DNA of 36,923 nucleotides from DALYLB01 sp046154695 (GTDB lineage Bacteria > Acidobacteriota > Blastocatellia > RBC074): assembly GCA_046154695.1 (NCBI GenBank), contig JBJXFI010000196.1, forward strand, positions 1 through 36,923, read 5' to 3'. The notes below the pieces were generated by a model. It worked only from the letters and a program-made list of their open reading frames with translations, made no database searches and was not told the DNA's origin. The position numbers and the translations under genes were made by a program. This document shows, piece by piece, positions 6,142-15,347 of the stretch (position 1 is its first letter; each line of letters starts with the position of its first letter).

Positions 6142-7682
6142 ATGCCCGTCAAATGGCTGACCGAACCTGAGCATGAACGCCTCAGTCGTTTTCCCGCCGA
6201 AATCCAGCCCGGTGACGTGATTGCTTTCTTCACGCTGACCGATGCCGATCTGAAACTCGTCAAGCAGCATGACGGAGAGGCCAATCGGCGGGGCTTTGCG
6301 CTTCAACTCTGCGCGCTGCGGTACCTCGGCTTCATTCCGGATGATCTGAAAAGCACTCCGGCTTCCGCCATCGGCTTTCTATCTCGCCAACTCGGCGCGA
6401 GCGCCGAAGCCATCGCAGACTACAGCAGATGCGCTGCGCGCCGGCAATCTCTGGGTCGAAGGCAGCCGCCGTTACACGAACCCCGAAAGCTATCTCATCC
6501 CATCTGAACGTTGGGCCGAGTTGCGTACGGAGACCTGTCTCCTGATCAACACGCCGGAAAATGACGCAGTCAGATTCAACCAACGCGCACAAGAGATGGA
6601 ACAAGCCGCGGAGCATCTCGCCGAGCAACTGAGCGGTCAGGACAAGGTCCGGATAGAAGACAGCGAGTTGATCGTCAGTCCATTGGAAGCCGAAGAGCGT
6701 CCTGCCGGCAGCGTCGAGCTTGAGGAACTGGTTGTCGAACGCTTGCCGCGAATTGATCTGCCGACGCTGCTGATCGAGGTGGGTGGCTGGGTGAGCTACA
6801 CCCAAGCCTTCACGCACGCCGGCGGCAGCCAGGCGCGAAAGCCCGATCTGCTGCCAACGATCTACGCGAGTCTGCTGGCGCAAAGCGGTAACTTCGGCCT
6901 GACACAAATGACGCGGATGTCCGACATCGGCTATCAGCAACTGCTTTGGACGAGCAACTGGTATCTGCGGGAAGAGACGCTGAAAGCCGCGACCACACGG
7001 CTCGTCAACTATCACCATCATTTGCCGCTCAGCCGTCTCCTCGGCGGCGGAACGATCTCATCATCTGACGGCCAGCGATTTCCGGTCGCGGTAAAGACCA
7101 CGAATGCCACTGCGCTGCCGAAGTACTTCGGCTACGGACGCGGACTGACCTTCTACACCTGAACTTCCGATCAGTACTCGCAGTTCGGAACAAAAGCGAT
7201 TCCGGCGACGATGCGCGACGCGACGGTGGTGCTGGACGAAATCCTCGACAACGAAACCGAGTTGCCGCTCTTCACACACTCGGCGGATACGGCCGGCTAC
7301 ACCGAGATCGTCTTCGGCTTGTTTGATTTGCTCGGCTTGCAGTTCGCGCCGCGCATTCGTGATCTGGGTGATCAATGCCTGTATCGCTTGAAGGAAGGAA
7401 AGGATCATGGCGCGGTCAATGATCTGCTGACAGGCAAACTCAATTTTGAACCTCGTGACCAACGCCGTCGTGGTTTGGAACACAGTCTATATGTGAGAGG
7501 CGATCGAGCAGTTGAAGAAAGAAGGCAGACAGATTGATGAGGCCGACGTGAAGCATCTCTCCCCGGCACGCTACGAGCATATCAACGTCTTCGGCAAATA
7601 CAGCTTTCCGGTCAAAGAAGAGCTGAGTAGGAAGACGTTACGACCTCTGCGCGCGGCGGGGCAGGATGCCTGGGAGGGGTGA
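6142..7682 (+). pseudogene. tnpA: Tn3-family transposase, multiply disrupted
   Basis: AAGGAGG (6126-6132) precedes ATG 6142 and a Tn3-type N-terminus (MPVKWLTEPEHERLSRFPAE.., DUF4158-like). Near 6425 the frame jumps to LRAGNLWVEGSRRYTNPESYLIP, a motif from the middle of full-length transposases, implying loss of several hundred codons. The catalytic core follows (GGTISSSDGQRF, then FTHSADTAGYTE). TGA at 7160-7162 replaces the Trp of LTFYTWTSDQ. A second deletion near 7445 joins LLTGKLN to NLVTNAVVVWNTVYM in another frame, removing the region expected to carry the third catalytic acid. A further TGA lies at 7494-7496. The C-terminus HLSPARYEHINVFGKYSF..PLR ends at 7680-7682. Full-length members are ~1000 residues. 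It is non-functional. Confidence 0.92.
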
Positions 7683-7685
7683 GCC

Positions 7686-7723
7686 GAAAGCGACCAAAAT
7701 TGTTCCTTTACTAAACAATCCCC
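7686..7723 (-). repeat. Candidate Tn3-type terminal inverted repeat (right end)
   Basis: Read on the minus strand from 7723, the 38 bp begin GGGGATTGTTTAGTAAAGG. Tn3-family termini are ~38 bp, begin GGGG and lie just beyond the transposase stop, as here (stop at 7682). No matching copy was found elsewhere in the window, so the left end is lost or outside. Confidence 0.35.
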
Positions 7724-7820
7724 TCATCCTGCTGGTTATGATCGGCCAGGCGCCCCGATTGATCCGTGCCCGATAGCGTGCAAAGGGGATGGGGCGCGGC
7801 CTGCTGAAAGACGCAGTCCG

Positions 7821-7860
7821 CCATCAAGAAAAAGCGGAGGACTCGTGTCCGGCTTGATGG
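7821..7860 (-). terminator. Hairpin downstream of the PEGA gene
   Basis: CCATCAAG (7821-7828) pairs with CTTGATGG (7853-7860), and an inner GGAC-acga-GTCC can also fold. It lies 17 bp past the stop of the minus-strand PEGA gene. There is no clear U-tract after the outer stem, so termination is only a possibility. Confidence 0.4.
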
Positions 7861-7877
7861 GTCCACTTCACGATTTC

Positions 7878-9422
7878 CTATTGTAGAGGGATGACAAAAA
7901 AGGTCTGAAGGAGGGATTCGCTCTGGTCCTTGGCGCGAAAGCCGATGCCGCCATAGGAGAACGAGTCATCCTGGAAGATTCCGATCAGGTGGGGCGTGGC
8001 GGAGGGCGCGCCGGCGATGGTCATGCGGGTGTCGAACCGGTTGCCGCGGGCCTCGAAGATGATGTGGAACGAGTCGCCCCGCTTGTCCATCTTCTCGACG
8101 ATCTGCTGGCTGTCCTTCCATTCCAGTTTGCCGGCCCGGCAGACATAGAAGTGGAACTTCGGGCTGCTCTGCGGCCCGCTGATCTCAAAGAGGTAGTAAT
8201 TATCGGGGTCCTTGGCGCGCGCCACCCAGGCTACGCTTTTCCCGTTGGTGAAGACGACGTCGAATTCAAGCTTGAAATCGCGGTAGGTATTGAAGTCGCG
8301 GCCCGGTTCGGTGTCGTACAGGATCGGCTTGTCGCCCCGTATGAGCGCGCCGGAGGCGTCGAACCTCCAGGCGGCGGGGGTGGGCGACCACTTCCTGGGC
8401 CCGAGGGCCGGCTGCCAGTCGCCCTCCGCGGAGTTGGGAACGGGAACGAGGTCGATACGCTCGTTCACCGGGTCGTTGGCGAGGGAGAGCGTCAGCTCCT
8501 TTCTCCATTCCTGGTACCCGTCCTTCAACACCAGAATGGATTGCCGGCCCGGAGCGAGCGGGATCCTCACATTCCCGCCGGGCGGAATGACGGCCTTTTC
8601 CTCATTCCCGACATAGACCCGCGCGCCGGGCTCCGAGGTCAGGTTCAGCGTCACCAGCGCCAGGGCGAGCGGGGCCGAAACGAAGCTCTGCCTGCCGGGC
8701 AGCACGTCGATCTCCCGCGCGAAATCGACATAGCCGGGTTTTGAGATCCTCAGGCGGTGCTTTCCGACGGGCACTTTGGAGATGACCGCGGACTGATTGT
8801 CCGAGGCCTGGCGGGCGGGCGCGACCGCCGCGTCGTCGAGAAACACCTTCGCGTCCGGGGGGGCGCCGCCGATGCGTATCTGGCCATAGAGCGAAACCAT
8901 CTTGCTCGTTGCGACGAACGTCACGGGGAGAGCCGGATCCACCTGTATGGTGTCGGAATAAGGCTGGTAATCGGGGTGCTCGACGGCGATTTTATATTTG
9001 CCGGGAAGCAGGTTGATCAGGTTGAGGGTTCCATCCTCGTCCTTGATGATCTCTTTTATCGGCGGCGATTTTTTCGGCTCGGCTTCGAGGGGGGTGAGGG
9101 TGACGGAGGCGGCCGAGACCGCCACGACGCTCAAATAGCCCTTGTTCGACCGAACGGGAACCCGTATGAATTCGGTTTTCGTGATGACCTTGACCCGCTC
9201 CGCCTCGGGGACCGTGCGATCCGTCCGTTTGGGCCCCACCTTCTCGCGGTCCGCGGTCTTGCCCTCGCCCTTGCCTCGATCGCTTCGCTTTTGCGCGAAC
9301 CCCCGCAGGGGCGGCCCCAGCGCCAGCAGCACAAAAAGGGCATGAAAAAGTCCCACCATCCACGCCCGCCGCCTTCTCTTACGATCCTGTTCGGCGGGGC
9401 TTGCAATAACGATTTGAATCAT
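7878..9422 (-). CDS. Membrane-anchored PEGA-repeat protein with LamG-like C-terminal domain
   Basis: A 514-residue protein. A basic stretch (residues 14-20) precedes one membrane segment (~22-42). A charged linker follows, then PEGA-type beta domains between ~95 and 325 (LLPGKYKIAVEHPDYQPY, VPVGKHRLRISKPGYVDF, LAPGRQSILVLKDGYQEW). Residues ~335-514 resemble a concanavalin/LamG-like fold of the family-16 or DUF1080 type (FKLEFDVVF, DNYYLFEISG, IGFRAKD). PEGA domains are extracytoplasmic surface or scaffold modules. The start lies 13 bp after the kinase/FGE stop, so the two genes are probably one operon and the proteins may work together at the envelope. The exact role is unknown. Confidence 0.8.
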   Translation of the reverse strand: MIQIVIASPAEQDRKRRRRAWMVGLFHALFVLLALGPPLRGFAQKRSDRGKGEGKTADREKVGPKRTDRTVPEAERVKVITKTEFIRVPVRSNKGYLSVVAVSAASVTLTPLEAEPKKSPPIKEIIKDEDGTLNLINLLPGKYKIAVEHPDYQPYSDTIQVDPALPVTFVATSKMVSLYGQIRIGGAPPDAKVFLDDAAVAPARQASDNQSAVISKVPVGKHRLRISKPGYVDFAREIDVLPGRQSFVSAPLALALVTLNLTSEPGARVYVGNEEKAVIPPGGNVRIPLAPGRQSILVLKDGYQEWRKELTLSLANDPVNERIDLVPVPNSAEGDWQPALGPRKWSPTPAAWRFDASGALIRGDKPILYDTEPGRDFNTYRDFKLEFDVVFTNGKSVAWVARAKDPDNYYLFEISGPQSSPKFHFYVCRAGKLEWKDSQQIVEKMDKRGDSFHIIFEARGNRFDTRMTIAGAPSATPHLIGIFQDDSFSYGGIGFRAKDQSESLLQTFFVIPLQ

Positions 9423-9435
9423 GCGTCATCTCACG

Positions 9436-11481
9436 TCACTCGATATTCCGGGCGCATCGGAATCCGACGCGCAGGATCTGATCCTGCGGAATCTCGGTGG
9501 GGAAATCGGCCCAGCGATAGGTAGTCGTGCTCTTGTCCGGCGCGTCCAGGAAGTTTCCGCCGCGATAGACCCGGAACCGCTGGTCGGGCCGGCCGCCATA
9601 TCTTTCGGCGTAGTAATCCTGCACCCACTCACTGACATTGCCCGCCATATCGTAGACGCCGAAATCGCTGATGTCATTCTCGAAGCTTCGAACCGGGGCG
9701 GGTTTGATCTGCCCCTTGCGATCGACATTCGCCTGCCCGGGCTTCCACTGGTTCCCCCACGGATACAGATGCCCCTTGGCGCCGCCTCGCGCGGCATACT
9801 CCCATTCGGCTTCCGCCGGCAGCCGCTTGTTCTCCCACGCCGCATAGGATGTCGCATCGTCCCAGGTCACGTGGGTCACGGGAAGCATGGCCTCATCCGG
9901 AGAGTACGATCCGTTAAATTTCCAATGCTTCGGAATCGCGCGTCCCGTGGCATCGACGAACCGCTTGTAATCCTGATTGGTCACTTCCCGGATGTCGAGG
10001 AAAAAGGGCTTGATCTCGACCTCGTGCGCGGGGCCTTCGTCGGGCGATCCATCGTTTCGCCCCATGATGAATTTGCCGCCCGGGATCGAGACCATTCCCG
10101 GCGGCGCGGTGGACCGCTGCGTTTCTGAAACCGTCTGCGCGGGCTTCCTTCCAAGATAGTAAATCGTTCCGGCGATGAGCGCGGTGAGAACCAGGGCGGC
10201 GATGGCCGGGATCCGCCATCGCGGGATTCCTTCGGCCGCCCGGTCATCATTCGTCGGCGCGCCGGCATCGGCCGTTTTCCGCGCCGTGGGCGATGTCTCA
10301 TCCGTGGGGGGCGCGCCCTTCGCCTCGACTCTTGTGCGAGCCGTATCGCTCCCCGCGCTTTGGCGGGAGACGACCGCCGTTTTTCGATCGGAGGCAGGGC
10401 GGCGCTCCAGCGTGGCTGAATCCGTGTCGTCGCTCTGCTCCTCTCCGGTCGGAATCTCGCTCTGCGGCGTCCGCCGCGCCTCGGCGGACATAAGCGGGCG
10501 GGTCAGCTTCGGGTCTATCAGCGAGAAGGTGGTTGCTCCGCCTTCGTGCTCGACCGACTTCTTCAGCTCATCGCTCAATTCGAGCGCCGACGACTGGCGA
10601 TCCTCGGGCTCTTTCTCGAGGGCGCGCATGATCACCTGCGCGAGCTGAACGGGCAGGTGCGGCGACAGCTCCATCAACGGGCGCGGAGGCAGATGCAGTT
10701 GATTGTAGACGACCTGCAGCGTGGACTCCCCGTCGAACGGGACTTCGCCGCTAAGCATCTCGTAAAGCAGGATGCCGATGCTGTAGATGTCCGAGCGTGG
10801 ATCGAGCGGCTTGTTCTGGCATTGCTCGGGGGACATGTACTGGGGAGTGCCGATGATGGTCCCCGCCTGGGTCAGAAACGCGTCGGTCTTGGCTTCCCTG
10901 AGCTTGGCGATCCCGAAATCGAGGACCTTGACCCGCTCGGCGTCGCTGACCTTCTCGATGAGAATGTTGTCCGGTTTCAGATCCCGGTGAATCACCCCGC
11001 TGTGGTGGGCCGCGTCGACCGCGCCGCAGACCTGGCGGACGATGTTGATCGTGCGTATGTACTCCCGGGTCTCTCCATTCCGGATCAGGCTGCGCAGCGA
11101 TTGCCCCTCGACCAGCTCCATGACCAGAAAGACGATTCTCTCGGGCGTCACGCCGAAATCGGTCACGCGGACGGCGTTCGGGTGATGGATTCGCCCCGCC
11201 GCCCTGGCTTCGAGGCGGAATCGCTTGATCGCCATCTGGTTGGCGACGAACTCGGGCTTGAGCAGCTTGACCGCGAACTGGGTGTCGATGTGTACGTGGG
11301 TGGCCCGATAGACGTCTCCCATCCCGCCCTGCCCGATGAGGCTGTCCAGCCGGTAGCGGCCGTCGATCACCGTCCCGATCATCGTTTCGATCGGCACAAG
11401 CGGGCTTCCATCATTCAGGCAAAACGAGACGTTGCCTGGATAGGTGTTGCCGCAAGCATTACACTTCTTGAGATCGTCCAT
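9436..11481 (-). CDS. Zinc-ribbon Ser/Thr protein kinase fused to extracytoplasmic FGE/SUMF1-type domain
   Basis: The ATG at 11481, with GGAAGAGG just upstream, gives 681 residues; the longer open frame overlaps the promoter and RND gene. An N-terminal zinc ribbon (Cys7, Cys10, Cys21) precedes a PknB-type kinase with GQGGMG at 50-55, Lys72, HRDLKPDN from 165, DFG at 188-190 and GTPQYMSPEQ. It therefore looks catalytically competent. A low-complexity Thr/Ser/Arg-rich linker (~320-420) leads to one membrane segment (424-444). Residues ~462-681 form a formylglycine-generating-enzyme fold (MVSIPGGKFIMG.., GNVSEWVQDYY.., YRGGNFL.., VGFRCARN). The two cysteines active in true FGE, expected after RGGNFL, are absent, so this domain more likely senses or binds a ligand and signals to the kinase. 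Confidence 0.9.
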   Translation of the reverse strand: MDDLKKCNACGNTYPGNVSFCLNDGSPLVPIETMIGTVIDGRYRLDSLIGQGGMGDVYRATHVHIDTQFAVKLLKPEFVANQMAIKRFRLEARAAGRIHHPNAVRVTDFGVTPERIVFLVMELVEGQSLRSLIRNGETREYIRTINIVRQVCGAVDAAHHSGVIHRDLKPDNILIEKVSDAERVKVLDFGIAKLREAKTDAFLTQAGTIIGTPQYMSPEQCQNKPLDPRSDIYSIGILLYEMLSGEVPFDGESTLQVVYNQLHLPPRPLMELSPHLPVQLAQVIMRALEKEPEDRQSSALELSDELKKSVEHEGGATTFSLIDPKLTRPLMSAEARRTPQSEIPTGEEQSDDTDSATLERRPASDRKTAVVSRQSAGSDTARTRVEAKGAPPTDETSPTARKTADAGAPTNDDRAAEGIPRWRIPAIAALVLTALIAGTIYYLGRKPAQTVSETQRSTAPPGMVSIPGGKFIMGRNDGSPDEGPAHEVEIKPFFLDIREVTNQDYKRFVDATGRAIPKHWKFNGSYSPDEAMLPVTHVTWDDATSYAAWENKRLPAEAEWEYAARGGAKGHLYPWGNQWKPGQANVDRKGQIKPAPVRSFENDISDFGVYDMAGNVSEWVQDYYAERYGGRPDQRFRVYRGGNFLDAPDKSTTTYRWADFPTEIPQDQILRVGFRCARNIE

Positions 11482-11604
11482 GCCTCTTCCGGTACTGTTT
11501 CCGACTTCCTTCAGGTCGGCGCCTCGGCGCCTGCCTGTTTCGGGGCTCACCGCGCGTTCGACGATTTGATTGATGTTCCAGGCGGCGATGGCTTCGACCA
11601 AACC

Positions 11605-11633
11605 TTTATCCTGCAAGCAGATTGAGAAGTCAA
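11605..11633 (-). promoter_or_regulatory. Sigma-70-type promoter of the kinase gene
   Basis: On the minus strand, TTGACT (11633-11628), a 17-bp spacer and GATAAA (11610-11605). It predicts a leader of roughly 115 nt to ATG 11481. The leader contains small GC-rich palindromes (CCGAC..GTCGG and GGCGCC..GGCGCC). It separates the kinase-PEGA unit from the upstream RND gene. Confidence 0.5.
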
Positions 11634-11654
11634 GGTAAGGGAAAGGCCTCGTCG

Positions 11655-14600
11655 TCAGGACAAGGGCCTGGTGTTCAGCGGCTTCGTCGCCAGGGGAGTC
11701 GTGCTCGCCGATACGCGCCCGTGCCATTTGATCAGCTTCAAATCGAGGACGAAGATCGCATAGAGCGCCGGGACCAGCAGTTTGGTGACGTAGTTGGCCA
11801 GCAGCAGGCCGCCGATCTGCGCGTAGCAGAGCGCCTCCCACAGCGGGCCGCCGTTCATCGCCAGGGGGACCAGCCCGAAGATGGTCGCGCCCACCGTGAT
11901 CATCACCGGCCGCAGCCGCGCGATGCCGGCGTCGAGCAGGGCCTCGCGCAGCGGCTCTCCCTCCACGCGCTTCTCCTCCACGAAATCGAACAGGACGATC
12001 ACGTGCGAGACGATCACGCCGATCAGGCTGGCGATGCCCAGGAAGGCGATGAACCCGAAGGGCGCGCGCATGACCGCCAGCGCGGCGAATGCGCCGACCA
12101 TCCCGAAGGGAATCGCAGAAAAGACCAGCAGCGGCTTGATCGCGTGTTTGAACTGGATGACCAGCGCCAGGAAGATGGCGATCACCGAGACCGCCATGAC
12201 GACCGACAGATCCCGGAATCCCTTCAACCGCTGCTCCCGCTCGCCGCCGTCGGCCATCTTGTATCCCGGAGGCAGCGTCCGCGCGAACTCATCCAGCCGC
12301 GCGCGCGCCGCGTTGTAGACCTGCGAGGGAAGCACGCCCGGCGCGGGGAAGCAGGCCACCGTGATCGTCCGAAACTGGTTCCGCCGGCGGATCTTTTCGG
12401 ACTGCAGTTGATAATCGATGTCCGAAATCTGCCGCAGCGGCGCCCGGGCCGGGCTTTGCAGCGAGTAAACGTACAGGTTCTGAATGTCGGAAAGCTTCGC
12501 CCGCTCCTCGACGCGCAGCCGCACGACGACCGGGATCTGCTTTTCGCCCTCGCGCAGGCTGGTCACCTCGAAACCGCTGATGCCGACGGCCGAGGAGGCG
12601 GCGACATCGACATTCGAAAGGCCGGCCAGATTGGCGCGATCCTGGTTGACCTGCAGATTGGCGACGAAGCTCTCCGCGCCCCAATCGTCGCGCACGCGAT
12701 CGGCCTCCGGGATCGCGCGGAAGATCGCCTTGACCTCCTCGGCCAGGCCGCGCAGCGCGCCGATGTCCTGCCCCGAGATGCGCACTTCGACGGGCGCGTC
12801 GATCGCGCGGCTGGTTTCGAGCTGTCGAACGTCGATGCGCGCGCCCGGCACCCGGGAGGAGAGCGCATCCTGCATCGTCGCGACCAGTTTCCCCGTGTCG
12901 CGCTTGTCGTTCATCTGGATGATGATCTGCGCGTAATTCAACTGGCGGTGCTCCGGCGCGACCGAGAACCAGAATCGCGGCCCGCCGCCCCCGGCGAACG
13001 TCGTGAGCGAATGCAGCACCTGCTTCGGCTTCCCGTCCTTGCCCGGGTGTTCCCTGCCGTAGGCTTCGGCCACATCGCGGATCACGGCCTCGGCGCGGGT
13101 CGCCGCTTCGTCGGTGGCCGAAAGCGGCGCGTCCTCCGGCAGCCACACGTTCAAATACGAGAGGTACGACAGATCCTTGGGAAAGAACTCGGTCCGGAGC
13201 TGGGTCAGAAACAGCCCGCCGGCCACCAGGAAGACCAGGGAAGCGGCCAGCGTCTTCCAGCGATGTTCGAGCGCCCAGAGGCCGACCTTGTAATAGAGGC
13301 CGGCAAACCCGCGCTGCCGCATCTCGGCGATGGTCGGCTCGGGCCGCTTGCTCGGCCGCAGCAGGTAGAACGCCAGGAAGGGAATGAACGACATCGAGAC
13401 GATGCGCGAGGCGACCAGCGAACAGGTGATGACGACCGGCAGGCTCCAGATGAAGACGCCGGTGCTGCCCGAGATCAGCAGAAGCGGCAGGTAGGCGACG
13501 ATGTTCGTGATTGTGGCATAAAGGATCGCCTCGGCCAGTTTGCTCGGGCCGAGCCACGCCGCGACGCTGATCGGCCGCCCTCCGGCCAGCTCGCGCTTGA
13601 TGGCGTCCGAGGCGACGACCGGGTCGTCCACCAGCAGGCCGAGCGCGAGAATCAGCGAGGCGATCGAAACCTGCTGCAGGTCCACGCCGAGCAGATGCAT
13701 CATCCCGAAAGTCATCGCCAGCGTCAGCGGAATCGAGAGCGCCACGAGCAGCGCCGACCGCCATTCGCGAAACCCGATGAACGCCACCAGCACCACCAGC
13801 ATGATGGCTTCGATCAGACTGCGGGTGAAGAGCCCTATGTTCTCCTCGACCTGCAGCGGCTGATCGGAGGTCCGCGCCAGCATCAGATCGTCCGGAAGAA
13901 GAGGCTGGAGGCCGGCGAGCGCCTCGTTGACCGAGGCGCCGAACCTGGCGATCTGCTCCCCGGGGCGCATCTGCACCGCCAGCGTGATGGCGCGTGATCG
14001 CTGCCACCGGCCCTGCGGGTCCCGCCAGGTGTAGAAGTTGAGATAGCGCGGCGGATTTTCATACCCGCGGCTGATCTCGGCCATCTCGCGCAGATAGACC
14101 GGCGATCCCGTAGGCGATGTGGTGACCATCACGTCGCCGATCTCCTGCTCGTTCTTGAACTCGCCCGAGGGGTTGATGCCGAGGTTCTTCCCCTCGACCT
14201 CCAACTGGCCTCCGGGGAGCTTCGTGTTGCGCGAGCGCAGCATCTGCCCCAGCTTCGACGGCTGAAGGCCGTAGCTGGCCAGCCGCTCCTGCGAATACTC
14301 GAGAAAGACCGTCTCCTTGAGGATTCCGGAGCGGGTGACTTTCGAGACCATCGGAACGGTTTGCAGCGTGCGGGTGATCAGGTCCGTGAAATCGTACAGC
14401 TCGCGATAGCTGTACCGGTCGCCCGCGACCGCCCGCAACCGGGCGTCGATCTCGCCCGGATCCCGAATCACGACCGGCTGCTGTATGTCCACCTGAAAGC
14501 CCGTGGCATGCAACCGCTCCTCGATGAATTTCCGCGCCGAGTCCAGAATCGTCTTGTCGTCGATCCCGCCCGGCAGATCGGCCCCGATGAAATCCGGCCC

Positions 14601-15329
14601 CTCCATGGAAAGCGGCCGCGCCGGCGGCGGAATCAGCCCCCGGCTGTTTATCTCCCGCATCAGCTCGTCGCGCGCCCATTGCATCTGCCTTGTGGTGAGC
14701 GTGGGCGGCAATCCGATGATGAGCGACGCCCGGTCGCCGCCGGGCGCGATCCGCGACCGGGCCTGCGCGATCGCCCGCTCGACGGCCCGCGCCTGCGACT
14801 GGATCGCGACATCGTTCACCTTGGGGCTGGCGACCGTCAGCATCAGCGCCGAGGTGTCGCCGAAATCCTTCACGAACTCGATCGGCCCGGCGCCCTCGGG
14901 CAGGTCCCGGATGCTGTCGAGCTTGAGCCGCACGTCATCGAGCTCCTTGCCTATGTCGCCGACCTGTTCGTCGACCGCGAGATAGACCACGGAAATATTG
15001 CTGCGCGAAATGGATTCGACCGTCTCGACCCGCGAGTTCGCCGCCATCCTCTCCTCGATCTTCCGGGTCACCTGCTGCTCGACCTCCTCGGCGCTCGCCC
15101 CCGGCCAGGCGCAGAACGCCAGCGCCTTTCGCACCTTGACCTCCGGGTCCTTGCGCTTCGGCATCGCATAGTAGGCGTAGGCCCCCCAACAGACCGTGAT
15201 CACCATCAGCACCCACGAGACCTGGCGCGTCTCCGTGAAGAATTTGGCCGTATTCTGGCGCGTCTCCGTGACCAGCCGCGTTGTCAGGCTCGACCGCGGC
15301 TTGATGATTGGCTCGTTGGGGTTATCCAT
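11655..15329 (-). CDS. RND-family efflux permease (HAE1/AcrB-like)
   Basis: A 1224-residue inner-membrane RND transporter, longer than AcrB (~1050). After a soluble N-terminus and a first membrane helix (VSWVLMVITVCWGAYAYY) comes the RND signature MPKRKDPEVKVRKALAF..WPGASAEEVEQQVTRKIEE. The TM4 proton-relay pair is present (LGLLVDDPVVASDAIKREL). The TM10 lysine region reads GVIVSHVIVLFDFVEEKR, without the AcrB lysine, as in many HAE1 relatives. Two large periplasmic loops alternate with clustered helices. It starts 18 bp after the methyltransferase stop and is the last gene of the seven-gene unit. The adaptor and TolC-type channel encoded upstream complete a tripartite exporter. Substrate unknown; the neighbours suggest a lipid or membrane-active compound. 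Confidence 0.93.
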   Translation of the reverse strand: MDNPNEPIIKPRSSLTTRLVTETRQNTAKFFTETRQVSWVLMVITVCWGAYAYYAMPKRKDPEVKVRKALAFCAWPGASAEEVEQQVTRKIEERMAANSRVETVESISRSNISVVYLAVDEQVGDIGKELDDVRLKLDSIRDLPEGAGPIEFVKDFGDTSALMLTVASPKVNDVAIQSQARAVERAIAQARSRIAPGGDRASLIIGLPPTLTTRQMQWARDELMREINSRGLIPPPARPLSMEGPDFIGADLPGGIDDKTILDSARKFIEERLHATGFQVDIQQPVVIRDPGEIDARLRAVAGDRYSYRELYDFTDLITRTLQTVPMVSKVTRSGILKETVFLEYSQERLASYGLQPSKLGQMLRSRNTKLPGGQLEVEGKNLGINPSGEFKNEQEIGDVMVTTSPTGSPVYLREMAEISRGYENPPRYLNFYTWRDPQGRWQRSRAITLAVQMRPGEQIARFGASVNEALAGLQPLLPDDLMLARTSDQPLQVEENIGLFTRSLIEAIMLVVLVAFIGFREWRSALLVALSIPLTLAMTFGMMHLLGVDLQQVSIASLILALGLLVDDPVVASDAIKRELAGGRPISVAAWLGPSKLAEAILYATITNIVAYLPLLLISGSTGVFIWSLPVVITCSLVASRIVSMSFIPFLAFYLLRPSKRPEPTIAEMRQRGFAGLYYKVGLWALEHRWKTLAASLVFLVAGGLFLTQLRTEFFPKDLSYLSYLNVWLPEDAPLSATDEAATRAEAVIRDVAEAYGREHPGKDGKPKQVLHSLTTFAGGGGPRFWFSVAPEHRQLNYAQIIIQMNDKRDTGKLVATMQDALSSRVPGARIDVRQLETSRAIDAPVEVRISGQDIGALRGLAEEVKAIFRAIPEADRVRDDWGAESFVANLQVNQDRANLAGLSNVDVAASSAVGISGFEVTSLREGEKQIPVVVRLRVEERAKLSDIQNLYVYSLQSPARAPLRQISDIDYQLQSEKIRRRNQFRTITVACFPAPGVLPSQVYNAARARLDEFARTLPPGYKMADGGEREQRLKGFRDLSVVMAVSVIAIFLALVIQFKHAIKPLLVFSAIPFGMVGAFAALAVMRAPFGFIAFLGIASLIGVIVSHVIVLFDFVEEKRVEGEPLREALLDAGIARLRPVMITVGATIFGLVPLAMNGGPLWEALCYAQIGGLLLANYVTKLLVPALYAIFVLDLKLIKWHGRVSASTTPLATKPLNTRPLS

Positions 15330-15347
15330 TATGGGCTCTCAACGTCT

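Noticed and set aside
4337..7682. Several in-frame TGA codons (4571, 5717, 7160, 7494) suggesting TGA recoding
   Set aside because: They lie only in decaying genes; one arises from a repeat expansion and one replaces Trp by a TGG-to-TGA change. Intact genes here end in TGA with nothing sense-like after, and a TAG also occurs in the HEPN remnant.
9436..11481. Diversity-generating retroelement target (FGE/C-lectin fold kinase)
   Set aside because: No reverse transcriptase or template repeat is visible nearby, so only the fold resemblance remains.
11622..13997. 791-codon plus-strand ORF opposite the RND gene
   Set aside because: An antisense shadow in high-GC sequence: Arg/Asp/Gln/His-rich, no domains, while the minus strand encodes a recognisable RND permease.
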